DNA of 64,000 nucleotides, from positions 13,162,001 through 13,226,000 of the forward strand of contig JARKIP010000053.1 of the NCBI GenBank assembly GCA_029990175.1, read 5' to 3'. The DNA is from Petunia secreta. Lineage: Eukaryota; Streptophyta; Magnoliopsida; Solanales; Solanaceae. Of the stretch, positions 43,922-55,440 are shown one piece after another; within the stretch, counting starts at the first letter, position 1; each line of letters begins with the position of its first letter. The notes under the pieces were generated by a model that worked only from the letters and a program-made list of their open reading frames with translations, was not told where the DNA came from and did not search any database. The translations under genes were made by a program, and so were the position numbers.

Positions 43922-45879
43922 ATGAATAAGCTTTGGCATGATAGGCTAGGCCATATGCCTTTACTTCTTAGAAAGTATAAATTGAACTCCAGACCCTCCC
44001 CACCATCCTTTATTTGGCTCAATATTAATAAGGGATGGGAACTGTGTCAACAAGGTATAACATGGTCCATAGGTCAAGGCAAAAAGGTTCACTTCTGGAC
44101 TGATAAGTGGATTCATAGCCAACCACCTCTTAGAACCCTCATTAGTGGGCCTCTCACCCTGCAAGATTCTGAGCTCACAGTTCATCAGGTTAGACACAAT
44201 GGTGCATGGGATTTTCAGAACCTCACCCTAACACTGCCTGATCATGCTTCTGAGGTTATTCTCTCTACTACTCTTTCCCTTGACCCAAATCAGGAAGACA
44301 CCCCTTTTTGGAGCCTTAATACAAATGGCTTGTTCTCCACAAAATCCTTATACCCTTTGATAAGCCAAACTAGTACTCAACCAGACAACTCTCCTATACA
44401 TGATTTCTCTTGAATTTGGCAGCTACATACTCTACCTAAAATAAAATATCTTCTTTGGCAAATATTCCATACAAGACTACCTACCAAGGTTTATCTACAT
44501 AAAATATGCATTCCCATTCTTCCTCACTGTAATATTTGTCAACACCTTGAGACAGTTTCACATATTTTTGTCGAATGTCCTATAGCCCTATCAGTTTGGC
44601 ATGACCTTGGTTATCCCCTACCTGTTCACCCTATTCATCAACATTGGCTTCTTGTCCTTTGGACAAATATTTCTTCCACAACCTTGCCCACTCCTTCTCA
44701 ATATCTTTCTTGGGCTGAACTGTTCCCTTTTATAATATGGCATCTTTGGCTTAACAGAAATCACAATGCACACAACAATACCACACTAACACTTTCCAAG
44801 TATTTGATCATCAAAAGAGCTTTGGAATACAAGCTCTTAACGTCAAAGTATAAACCTGAACAGCCCACTAGATCTATAACCTTTTCTTGGACTCCCCCAC
44901 TCTTAGCATCTTATAAACTGAATGTTGATGGATCCTACAATGCTGTGGGAAAGTTTGGGGGACTGGGAGGGATTTTTCGTGATACCCATGGTAACTGGAT
45001 CTTAGGCTTTTGCATGAAAATTAGTGGCCAATCTCACACTTATATGGAGCTTATGGCATTACGTCTGGGGATACAACTTGCTTTACAACATAATTTCACT
45101 TCTCTAAAGATTGATACAGATTCAATGGAAGTCCTATCCCTATTAGAAGATGGTAATCCAATTTATGCTAATATTCTTCATGATTGCAGGTTCGTGCTCA
45201 GGGCTTTGGGGAATCCAGTGTTGCGCCATAGCTTCCGAGAAGCTAATGGTATTGCACACTTTTTGTCAAGGAAGGGACTTCATCTATCAACTCCTAATCA
45301 GTTGCAAACCCTACTGCAACCACCTGGTGACATTACCAAACAGTTCCTTCTTGAAAGAGATGCTAATATTATGTTTACTAGAACTATATCTGTTAATGCA
45401 TGTAACAGTTTAATATCAGCGGGTAACCTAGCACTGCTTTCAAATGTTGTTTTGGCCCCTACGGCTGCTAGACCCACTCTTAGGGATATAAGCAATACTA
45501 CCAGCTGCTCTAATAGCATCCTAGATAATGCTGCTACTAGTAGCATTTCTCATGTAGCCACTATGGCCTTAAGTGGTAATTCTACTAATGTACGTATGCT
45601 TTGATTATAATATAAGCGTTCAGTTACCAAAAAAAAAATATATGAGAAATATTAGTGGACTTCCCATTTCAGTTTGTTCAAAGTTTGAACTTCCTTGTGA
45701 TATTTGTCCATTAGCAAGGCAAACAAAGCTTCCTTTTTTAGTTAGTGCTATTACCTCTAAACAGATTTTTTATTTAATTCACATTGACACTTGGGGACCC
45801 CAGCAAACTCCTAATTATGATGGATACAAGTATTTTTTAACCATTGTGGATGATTATAGTAGGGGAACTTGGACTTAAT
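43922..45879 (+). mobile_element. Copia scrap (GAG-pre-integrase and integrase start) split by a LINE
   Basis: The first piece (43922-43980) encodes LWHDRLGHMPLLLRK, the GAG-pre-integrase HxxxGH motif. The second (45640-45879) continues with SGLPISVCSKFELPCDICP (the CX2C of the zinc site) and IDTWGPQQTPNYDGYKYFLT, then VDDYSRGTWT, the start of the integrase core. Only about 300 bp of copia is present, with no LTRs, so it did not arrive as a normal copia insertion. Confidence 0.8.
43981..45639 (+). pseudogene. 5'-truncated L1-type LINE, ORF2 end (zinc-binding RT tail plus RNase H)
   Basis: The frame opens inside ORF2 (ITWSIGQGKKVHFWTDKW), is broken by a TGA at about 44411, and passes through a zf-RVT-like segment (HTRLPTKVYLHKICI, LPHCNICQHLETVSHIFVEC). 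A second frame (44684-45604) has a plant LINE RNase H with NVDGSYNAVGKFGGLGGIFR, MELMALRLG, KIDTDSMEVL and FREANGIAHFLSRKG. It ends in an A run (45629-45638). The flanks TTAGAAAGTATAA and TGAGAAATATTAG look like an eroded target duplication. RT itself is missing, as expected of 5' truncation. Confidence 0.85.
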
Positions 45880-46139
45880 TAAAGAACAAAAGGTTAAGAA
45901 ATGCTCATATGGTAGCTTAAATCTTTCATTCCCATGGTATTTTAGAGTTGTTGTTGCTTGCTCCTAGCTTAGAAGAGGCCAAGGATGATTTCTAAACCCT
46001 AAATTTAAGTATTTATACTATTCCCAATTAATTACATAGTGTAGGAAAATAAAAAATTTCACCCGGTGCCATAAGGAGTGGCTTTGCAAGATTCCCCTCA
46101 TTAAAGCATTGTTTTAGCAAAATACCCTTATGTTGTCAT

Positions 46140-46500
46140 GGAGCCAAGACTTCAAGGCAAAAATTTGTAAGTATTGGCATGAGGCCAAGACTTCAAGGGC
46201 AAGTGTTGTCTTGCCAACACTTCAAGTTATATGATGAGAATGCAGGAATAGATTGGAAGGGGCAAGTCTTGGCCTTTTGCCAACACTTACACCAAGTGCT
46301 GGCAAGTGTCGTCTTTTGCCAACACTTAAAGGGCAAGTGTTGGCAAATAGAGAGGGGTCAAAAGCAAGTCTTGGCCTTTTGCCAACACTCATGACCAAGT
46401 GCTGGCAAGTATTGCCTTTTGCCAACACTTGAAGGGTCAAGTGTTGGCAAATTGAGAGGGGTCAAAGACAAGTCTTGGCCCCGTGCCAAGAGTTTGACAG
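46140..46500. repeat. 102-104 bp tandem repeat with GCCAACACTT/AAGTGTTGGC inverted motifs
   Basis: CAAGTCTTGGCCTTTTGCC occurs at 46263 and 46365 and a variant at 46469, giving a period of 102-104 bp. Each unit holds several CAAGTGTTGGC / GCCAACACTTG inverse pairs and GAGAGGGGTCAAA. It sits in the U3 part of the left LTR. The CTTGGC..GCC design resembles the 66 bp array at 25 kb. Confidence 0.8.
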
Positions 46501-46979
46501 GGATGTTTCCATCCAGAATTTTTACATTAAATTTAACTGGGGCTTTTTTGCAAAATCACTGTGAGCGCGGGAAAAAGGCAAATAATTGCTTATGGTGTCA
46601 TATTTTTGCGAATGAACCGTAGGAAAATGCTGTTCCTTTTGCAATATCCTATTGTGTGACATGTCTTTAGAATTTAGCCTCTGCCTTCTTTGTTGTGCAG
46701 CCAAATGCACGACAACACTTTAAAGTATGGCCAACACTTTTTTTTAGGACCTATCCTAATTCCCTGCATAGTTGTGCGGCCAAAAGTGCAGCCTGAAATT
46801 TTCTTGAACTCTTAGAGTTGTATCTTTTTGCTATTTATTAGTTTATTTTGGATGTTTTTTTTAAACACTTCAAATCCTGAAAACAAGCAAATTACATATG
46901 ATTTGTATATAATTTATATTAAAAGACATTAAAAGCTCTTTTAAAAGAGATAGATAAGTTGGTAAAACAAACTTGAACC

Positions 46980-47000
46980 TTTGTTTGTCCTCAAGCAAAT
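46980..47000 (-). promoter_or_regulatory. Purine-rich tract next to the left LTR
   Basis: The minus strand reads GGACAAACAAAGGTTCAAGT just before the LTR start (TGTTTTACC). It is likely the polypurine tract of the non-autonomous element. Confidence 0.5.
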
Positions 47001-49939
47001 AAAACAAAGTTTTGTCCTATATTCTTTTAAATCAAACCAAGGCCACTTAAACAATAAATCGCAATAATAAATCTTGACTTTACTTGGTACCAACAATTAG
47101 TATTTTGCAAAGAAATCACTACCAACTTTTGACCAATTACATTCTAGCACAACAAAATCAAATTAGAAGTAATTAATTAGCTTCAAGTGGTACCTCAAGA
47201 ACGCCAAAGCATCAAAAAACATTTGATCTTACTTCAATCAAGAGTATGAACTCATCTAATCCGTAATATTTCAAGTGCCCTCACCATAAACAAAGTCCCA
47301 ATCACACAAAATGAAATATTTAAATATAGGGACAACCAAAAAAATGAATCAGACTCACACTCACAAAGATATTCAATGAATGCATATGCGATAACATGAG
47401 CTTGGCCTTCATGTAAGCATCCACTAATGTGAGAACACTCAGTTTAGGATCAAGTAGGACTTATTCTTGGCTTGTGATGTAGGTTTAGAGACGGGTAGGA
47501 TATTCATTTGAGATATAGGTGATTACTCATTTCTTGAGTATTACACTAACACTCATTGTTTTATTTCACTTCCTTACTTACTTTCTTGCTTTCTTTTCAT
47601 CAATCACACCTAACTCCCTATTTATTCATTGTTTCTCTTCATGGCTTTTACTTTCTTTTCTATTTCTCAACCTTTTTTTCTTTTTTTATTTCTATTGTAT
47701 TGAAGGAGATCAGACTAAAAGAGGGTTCGTGCCTTAGCACTTGAATTAGCCATGGCATGCAATGTGGTTTATCAAAAGAAAGGTCATTGGCTCAAATGAG
47801 GACAATAAGGATCAATGTCATTTGGAAGGATTGAAAAGACTCAAACAAATCAAGTAAGGCCTACTATCATAACCGCTCCGAGCATCACACAAAATGTAGC
47901 CTCTACAAACACTCGGGCCAAGTTCTAGATCAACAAACCATAAATATTGAATTCTCAATCTAAAGCTCACCACACTATGCACAAGAAAATATGGATGGAT
48001 TCGTTCTAACCTCAATTAAAATTAAGATAATTATGAAATATCAACAATACTGCAAAAGAGGTACCAAATAAATTTAAGGTTCACACTCGAATTGATTCTC
48101 ACCATCATTCCAATTCATTTAAAGAATTTTTCCTTTTCAATGAACACTTCTAAGTATGTTGGGACCAACCAATTCAAAATCTTTATCCCACTACTAGGTA
48201 TTATCAAAACTCCTAAAAATGCTTGGTTAAAAAAGAATTCGTTCTTGGAAACAACCAAAGCAAAGAAAATCAAGGATATTATTTGAATAAGCATAAACAT
48301 GAAAATTGTTTTTTTCTCATTTTTTTAATTTTACGTACATCACCCCCAACTTAAAAGATTTCATTGTCCTCAATAAATGAATTTCAAGGAATACAATAAG
48401 GATTAATGGACTCCATTGCAAGGCATAGCAAGGTGGTACAAGCGTTGGGATGAATGAGAGGTGGCTTGAGAATGAAATGACGTTTGCCTCCAATCACCTG
48501 TACAAATCCTTGCAACACTAAAACTAAGTGAAATATCACAGAGAACATTATTAATCATTGCGTAAAAATAAAAGACATGAAAGTAACTTTGGATTGCCTC
48601 CCAAGAAACTCTTGGTTTAACTTCGAGGCACGACGACTACAAAAACACCACTTTTCTCTCCATTTAAAAATTTTGAATTGTCTCCACAATTTGAAATAAA
48701 TCTTATGATCATACTCATGGGGTGATACAAATCCAAATAAGCCAAGTCCTAAATACTAATTCTGCATATCTTGGCTTTTACTCGAAGCATATCATTTTCT
48801 CTTTTTGGCATGACAAATAAAAATAAAGACACCTTGTTCATCTTGCCTCAACTCCTTCACTAGCTTGAATATATCAATTTTCATTTGATAATCTAAACAC
48901 AATGTTGAAAAGTGTAGAGATTGAGGCATAATACACTCAAACTCAAAAATATTGTCATCCATGACATTATCACTTTCACACACTAGAGTCATCAATTATT
49001 GCATTGTCCATTCCCTAACATGACTCTAGTGTATTTTGTCTCACCCTTGTCATCTTCAACTAACATTTGGTCAAATGATTGGAATCCTTCTATTTTCTCC
49101 TCAATTTTTTCCTCTTCAATTATCACTTTCCTATTGTTGGGACTCAAATTCTTTTTCAATATGAGAGTTGTCTTGAGAGTGAGCTAATATTTTAACTTGT
49201 TGAGCATTGACCTCCTCAAAGATTTGGCTCAATTGCACCCCCATATTATGAATGGCAAACGAGTTTGCTCTACTACTAAGCCTCTCTCAATTTGACGCCT
49301 CAAAAGGCATTCAATCATATTTGAAGTTCTCCTCATGCTTGCCTCTTGTTCCGCGTTTAAGGTCCATTTAGATCTATAAATCACGTTTTCTCTGTTTAAG
49401 CCTCTTTTTGGAGGTAGACAATTCCATGTCTTCTTGAAACTTTTCTTGAATCTCTTTCTATTCAGTATCAAGTTTTATATTTTCCACTTCATTTGGTCTA
49501 TCAAAATCTCTAGCAACATTAGCATCATTGAAAGAAGTTCTCATAAGAGAATGAAAACTATTATGACAACCATTTCAGTGGCCATTATGACCACCATACT
49601 CAATACACATGTTCCATCCAAAAGATTGAGAAGGTGTACACAACTCATTCCCATGAACATTTTGATATTTTGCCAAAAGTTGAGTTCCGCAATAAGGACG
49701 ATGATCATGAACATATAAATATCCACAGTTTGACCAATTTTGACTCTGAGATACCATTTTAGAACAAGTATTTGAAGATAGATCTAAACTAATAACATAA
49801 AAACACACAAAAATCAAGAAATAGTATTAAACTCACATAACATATATTCACAATACTTAAAACAACATAAACAAATATTCACAATGTTTGAACCTAAGTA
49901 AATTAGCTTACTTCCTCAAAACTATCATAATATGTCAAT
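47001..49939 (-). other. Interior of the non-autonomous element, no pol
   Basis: About 2.9 kb without recognisable gag, protease or RT. There is a second tract whose complement is TTTTAAGTTGGGGGTGATGT (about 48340-48357). A minus-strand 80-codon frame (49575-49817) has Tyr/His/Cys-rich text (NWSNCGYLYVHDHRPYCG) of unknown family. A short inverse repeat lies near 48985-49025 (CACTAGAGTCAT / ATGACTCTAGTGT). Confidence 0.55.
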
Positions 49940-49940
49940 T

Positions 49941-49960
49941 ATTCCCTAGAAACGACGCCA
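49941..49960 (-). promoter_or_regulatory. Degenerate primer binding site
   Basis: The minus strand reads TGGCGTCGTTTCTAGGGAAT, a variant of the tRNA-Asp-type site at 7207-7224, five bases from the LTR start at 49966. Confidence 0.75.
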
Positions 49961-49965
49961 AAATT

Positions 49966-51457
49966 TGATACGTCCAAAGTCTACCCTCAAAAGATAGTAA
50001 TACAGTCGATGCAAATATAACAGATTGTAAGTGCGAGTCGAATCCACAGAGAGCTAACTTGATTAATTGAGTTATGATTTTGCTAATTTATTGTACTTAG
50101 TTTATCACTTCCTTGAATTAAGTTTTGTTTAAAGTAACACTACAAAGTAGAACTAACAATGTAAACTAGTAAAAGCAACTAAAGATAATTATTAAATGGG
50201 TAAAGAGAACTAAAGTTGTGTCGTTAACCTAAGCGTATGCTTAATGGGGTTGTCAACTAAGTTTGCCTTGTTGTATAGGTTATTTTAATAGTCACACTTA
50301 TGAATACTTACTAATATCTTTTGACTATTAGCAGGCCTAATCCTAAAGAATCTCTCGACTTCCTTGAATTACGTGAAGAATAAGTGTTAATGGCCCAAGT
50401 AAGAAGATTCTTATTTCTAGTTCACTTTTTTAGATCGATTTGTAAATCTCTTTAGGGCCAAAATCCATACTAATTGTTACCCAACCTAAATTACCTTCTT
50501 AAATGAATAGAAAGTGAATTGGGAATGAGGTTAGTGTTTGCAGCCACAACCCTAGAATTTTAGCATGAAACTAGTTAAAAAATTTCAACTGACAGTTAGA
50601 CAATATTTTTGCTAACAACCCATCAAGCACACACTTAGGGTTGGTTTACAGTCCTAATAAATAAGCTTAGCTACTCATAATACTCAAGAACACAATATAC
50701 ACATGATACATTCATCATATTTTTCACAGATCTAAGAAAGAAATTGTTACCACTTGTCGTTGATCTAACAAAAGTGTGAATTACCCACTCAACTCTTTGA
50801 AATATGTTTTTGCACATAAAATAATGTAAGAATATGTCAAAACCCTAATAAGGTTCTATTTATATTGCTAGAAAACTTCACACAAAAAATTGGCCCCGAC
50901 AGGTTGTGCGGCGCTGCACAACTGCTTGTCTTACTTAGCATTTTGGTCTTCAACTGGATTGTGCATCCCTCAAATCTTCAAGTCATGGTAATTTGTCTGA
51001 CCTTACAAAATTGTGCTAAGCCTCACATTTCTACTTCAAACCAGGTGTGTCTCCTGGGGTCTTATGCTAGACCGCACAAAATTATGAGCTTAGCACTTTT
51101 CCTTGTTGTTCAATGGTTGTGCGGAGCCACACATATCTGTGCAGTTGGCACTTCTTCCTCCTTTGCTTGGCAGTCTTCTACACTTGGTTGAATGTTTAGG
51201 TCCTCTTATCTTGATTGTGCAGTCCGCAAAATATTGTGCGGCCCTGCACTCTTCTCCTGATATTTAGCTCTTTTTGCAACAATTGCAATCTTGAGTCCGA
51301 TAGGCTTATTTTGCACTTTTCTTGATCTTTTGTTATCCTCAAGCAATGTAATTAATAATATCCTGGAATCATGCAACATTACATAATATTTGGCCAAAAA
51401 ATTAGCTAAAATACATAAAGTTCCTATAAAAGAGGTCTTTAAGTTGGTAAAATTCCA
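49966..51457 (-). repeat. Right (5') LTR of the non-autonomous element
   Basis: Plus-strand ends are TGATACGTCCAAAG and GGTAAAATTCCA. It has the GTGCGAGTCGAATCCACAGAG block near its left end and U3 palindromes such as TTGTGCGGCGCTGCACAA (about 50903) and GTGCGGAGCCACAC (about 51120). Confidence 0.7.
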
Positions 51458-52100
51458 ACTTCTCAATACCCAACGTCGTCTCCTATGCCATCGGTATTGT
51501 CACCAACATAATTTCGAGGTCGCTAACCAAAAGAAACAAAAGGAATAGGGTTAAATGTCAGATTTTACATAAAAAAATGATTAAAACTTGCAAACTATAC
51601 CTCTGAACTAAGAACCTCATCTCTCTTTTCATGCTTCCGTTAGATTCAAGAATTTGTAACACTTTTCCAAAAGAAGCAACCACAAACTTGTTAAGAACAA
51701 TAACTTGATTAGTAAGCTAGATAACACAAAAGAAAAAAGAGAAAACATCAAACAAACAAGAATGTGTATGCATGATACAAACAATAATAACAACAATAAT
51801 ATACCAATATAATTCTACAAGTGGGGTCTCTGGAGGGTGAAATATACACAAATCTTACTCATACATCTAATAAAGTAGAGAAGCTGTTTCAAATAGACCC
51901 CCGACTTAAAAAAAATTATTTGGTAATGGGTTTAGAAAAGGAAAGGAAAGAAGTTACATGATAAAATGCAAATATAGAAACACCAAGGTAAGCAAAACAA
52001 TGTCATAAAAATACTAAAGCTAACCAGGATAAAAGAAATAACAGTACTAGTAAAAGGAAAGAATAATACAAAAATAGAAACAATAATACATATTAGGTTC
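51458..52100. other. AT-rich gap, no supportable gene
   Basis: Noncoding DNA with ACAATAATAACAACAATAAT-type simple sequence near 51780. No frame of interest. Confidence 0.5.
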
Positions 52101-52109
52101 TCTAAAACC

Positions 52110-52790
52110 TCTCACTAGAACCATACTCCCCATAGAGATGAGAGAAAATACTCAACTGCCTTCTAACTTTCTACCTTAATCCTTGGCTTTCATGCTCCTC
52201 TATCTAGGGGTCAAGTACTCAGTAATTTGAAGCTTAGTCATTTCCTGTCTAATCACCTCTCCCCAATTCATCATCGGTCTACCTCTACCTATCTATAACC
52301 CCAACACTACCAAGCTCTCGCACCTCCTCAATGGGGATCTGTGCTCCTCCTTTTCACATGCCTGAACCATCGCATCTCAGTTCTCGATTCTGGCCCACCA
52401 TTAAGGTCACTCCTACCTTGTCCCAAATCACTTCATTCCTAATATTTTCATAAAACTTTCACATTCCAAGATCGTCTGACTCAATTGATGCATCACAAAA
52501 CTTGCACTCCATGTACTCCATTTTTTCCTGCTCAGCATGAAGTATTTAGACTCTAAAGTCTTTCTCCAAATTTCTAGATTATAATTAACTCTGCCACGAG
52601 TCTCGTCAACCAAACAATGTCATCTGAAAAAAAACATACACCATGGTACCTCCCCTTGAATACTCTGTGTTAATTCATCCATCACTAGAGCAAATAAAAT
52701 GAGCTAGCACTGACCCCTGATGTAACCCCATCTCGACTAGGAAGTATATAATACAACCAATAACTACAAACAATATCAGGTTGTGTAGTA
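52110..52790 (-). pseudogene. RTE-like LINE fragment, RT palm to C-terminus
   Basis: The minus strand reads an RT palm (GEVPWCM.FSDDIVLVDETR), with an FSDD-type catalytic box, followed by GRVNYNLEIWRKTLESK, YMECKF-like and RHVKRR-like pieces typical of plant RTE LINEs. Frames shift repeatedly. The 5' end of ORF2 and the tail are absent or unreadable. Confidence 0.72.
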
Positions 52791-53013
52791 CCCCTAAAGG
52801 TCAACCTTCAACTTTTTAACTTCTTCCGCCAGAGGACTATCACTCACAAAAGGATCATATCTCGATTTAGGTTGATGCTCTATATATTGAGGATGAGCTG
52901 GGGGTGTGAAGTCAACATCATCAACATGAAAGGTAGGCATGTCTTTCAGTGCAGCAATAACACCATTGACATCTTCAAATGGCATGTCGAGGCTCAACCT
53001 TGATTTCTCTGCA

Positions 53014-53357
53014 CTTGAATAGGAAGATATTAACTATTCTACACCTCCACCAAGTCATTCAAGTGCGGATGGTAAGTTTGTGTTCTTGCATACACCAAGA
53101 TTTTCAAGAGAGCAACACATGCCTTATGGTCCAGCAATTGACTATGAATTTGATCTACACATAAAGCCCCGAGTCATCTATCAAGGAGAAGCAAGGATGA
53201 AAAGCAGGCGAGAATAAATTGGACAATCCAGGATAAGGGTGACCAACTTTAGTGAAGATGAATATGGTGTCAATGAACTAACTAATCTGTCAGTAACTGG
53301 AAGCCAATTCCAAATTGAAAGACAACAGAAGATTTTGAAGTTGAAGGCTGTGGAATA
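53014..53357 (+). pseudogene. Unidentified exon-like remnant
   Basis: A plus-strand frame of about 110 codons broken by one TAA near 53214 reads coherent residues (for example AIDYEFDLHIKPRVIYQGEA, then RIRVTNFSEDEYGVNELTNL). I do not recognise the family. It ends with TAA at about 53357. It may be a fragment of a transposase or host gene, or chance. Confidence 0.3.
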
Positions 53358-53359
53358 AA

Positions 53360-54300
53360 GATGAGTTTCTAACAACTAAAATTGGTCAATTTTTGCGTAG
53401 TTCGATGGACATACTTTGTGTGGTTAGAATATTAAAAATCTGGACATGTTTTTTTATTTGATTTGTTAAGCTGCTACTGTTTAGTTTGATTGGACTACTT
53501 ATATGCAATTTGGTTAGTTGTAACCTAGACATATGCAGTAAACTTGGTGTAATGACGTATGTTGTTTAGATTTGATCTACTTATAGTCAAGACTTCGGCC
53601 AAAGATAATTAAACTCTCAAATAATAAATCAAATACTCCTAGTTGCAAAGATGGAGAAAATATGTTAAATCATAAACACCACTCAAATAACAAAAACGAT
53701 TACAATGATTGACCCAACAATAACAGTACAATACTACATAGTAGCTTCCATTTCAAAATAAGAACTACTACAATAAGCACCTTAAACAACACCACATCAT
53801 TAATATATCAACTTTGCCACGAAGACTCCAATTAACAAAACCCATGAACTCAAATTAAACTACTAAACTTTATCCTCTAAATTACTAACTTTGTAACTCT
53901 AAACAATATTAGCGTAAAAAATAGTAGTGGCCTCAACTTCATCAATCTTCTGCTTCAAATAATCTCATTCAATGATTATTTTATCAAACTATGCTTTTAA
54001 ATTATTTATCACAAGTAATGCTCTTGAAGGAATTCTTCGTCATGTCATACCCAATATCCACATGAGTAAGTCTATCCAATTTCATATATCAATTAAAAAA
54101 TATAAAACAAATAATATGTTATTTTTAACGTACCAATTTAATTTCAGAAATGGTCTACTAAACTCATCAAAAATGAAATATCTTACCAATAGCATCTTCT
54201 TGGATACTTGATATTATGTGATGAACTAGATTCTTCCGTAAATGATTTTTTCTCCCACGCCAAAATCGGCCTTTTCTCCTACTTAATAAGAAAAGCAACT
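53360..54300. other. AT-rich intergenic DNA
   Basis: No supportable gene or element end was found. It is largely A/T-rich with short chance frames. Confidence 0.5.
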
Positions 54301-55026
54301 TGGCCTTCCCTCAATATTCAAGGGTAAGAGTGGCCATTTTTGCAAACAACAGGGGCATACAAGTGATACTTTACAATCGGAGGGCAAAGTTGTTCGGGTA
54401 AGTTTAAAAAAAAGTCCCAAGCAAGTCTTTTAATAATGAAAAGGGCCTCAAGTTTTAAAAAATAGGTATAGGGTCCTCCATTAGGATTAGTGTTAATTGG
54501 GTAAAAGATGCATACAAACTTAACCCTCAAGTTTTTAAGTTTACACTTTGCACCCTCTAATAAACCCTCATTTTACCCCCCCCCCCCCCAAAATGGCAAA
54601 AAAAATTTCCCACCCAATAGCTCCCCCCCCCCCCCGTCGTCCCCCACCACCCCCATCACTGCTCCGCCAATTCCGGCGAGTTTCCGGCCATTTTTTTTGA
54701 TTTTTTGGTTCACTATCAGCTCCCCAAAGTAGATTCAACAACTATTTCCAAGTATATTGTGTATTTGCAAAAGATTTGTTCCAAAAAATTTTGAGAATTG
54801 TCAAAATTTGCTCAGCCATTTACAACACGAATTTCAACTAATCGCCTTGGATTTTCAGCCACATTTGGTCTCTGGTAAGTGTTCTTTAACTTTATAGTCG
54901 AAAAATTTGATTTGAAGCTAAAAGCTACCGGATTGACAATTTTGAAGAACTGGGTTTGGTTTCTGGTCAAACATCCGTCGACGAGATGGTTGATGTTTAA
55001 ACATCTCGTTGATGTTTTTGTGCACA

Positions 55027-55315
55027 TCGTATCATATGTTTAAACATATGTGCTAATGCTGAGCGTATGTTTAAACCATTAAACATTTGGACTTATGTTT
55101 AAACATCATGTATGATGTTTGAATATAAATCAGGATTACTAAACATCATTGAGGATGTTTAAACATAAGTCCAAATGTTTAAACATTTTAACTGATGTTT
55201 AAACAACCTCAATGATGTTTAGTAATCCTGAATGATACTCAAACATCATGCATGATGTTTAAACATCTAAGAAAATGTTTAAACATTTGTATCGATGTTT
55301 AAACACTGTAATTTT
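55027..55315. repeat. ATGTTTAAACAT palindrome array upstream of the transposase
   Basis: About a dozen units, some perfect and some altered (ATGTTTGAATAT, ATGTTTAGTAAT). Two perfect long inverse pairs link distant units: 55079-55107 with 55154-55182 (29 bp) and 55130-55154 with 55207-55231 (25 bp). It ends about 125 bp before the transposase ATG. Confidence 0.92.
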
Positions 55316-55440
55316 TTTTACAGAATGTTTGAAGCAGTACCTTTCATTTTTTGTGAATATGCCTTCTATAAACAATTGTATTATGAAATTTAAGCTATAA
55401 GGATCTAATTTAGACCCTCTTTGTATCTTCAGGACAAATA

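Larger units (their letters stand above)
43135..46979 (-). repeat. Left (3') LTR, interrupted by copia and LINE sequence
   Basis: The start TGATTTCC and the GTCGGGGTCGAATCACACAGAGA block align with the right LTR (GCGAGTCGAATCCACAGAGAG). The U3 segment GTTGTGCGGCCAAAAGTGCAG near 46770 aligns with ATTGTGCGGCCCTGCAC near 51235, and both end AAGTTGGTAAAA. Without the 43922-45879 insertion the LTR is about 1.9 kb; the 102 bp repeat array accounts for most of the excess over the right LTR. Confidence 0.65.
43135..51457 (-). mobile_element. Non-autonomous gypsy-like LTR element (Athila-like primer site)
   Basis: Two related LTRs (43135-46979 including insertions, and 49966-51457) flank a 3 kb interior without pol. 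On the minus strand a degenerate tRNA-Asp-type primer site is followed by noncoding DNA and a purine-rich tract before the left LTR. Interior text at 48595-48640 (TTGCCTCCCAAGAAACTCTT, GGCACGACGACTAC) matches the segment just downstream of pol in the Athila copy at about 1680-1720, supporting kinship. Possible target duplication ATTTC/ACTTC (43130-43134, 51458-51462) has one mismatch. Confidence 0.7.

Noticed and set aside
54577..54640. C-runs as telomere-like or structural G-quadruplex feature
   Set aside because: Simple homopolymers without the plant telomere unit; likely slippage in the MULE 5' region.
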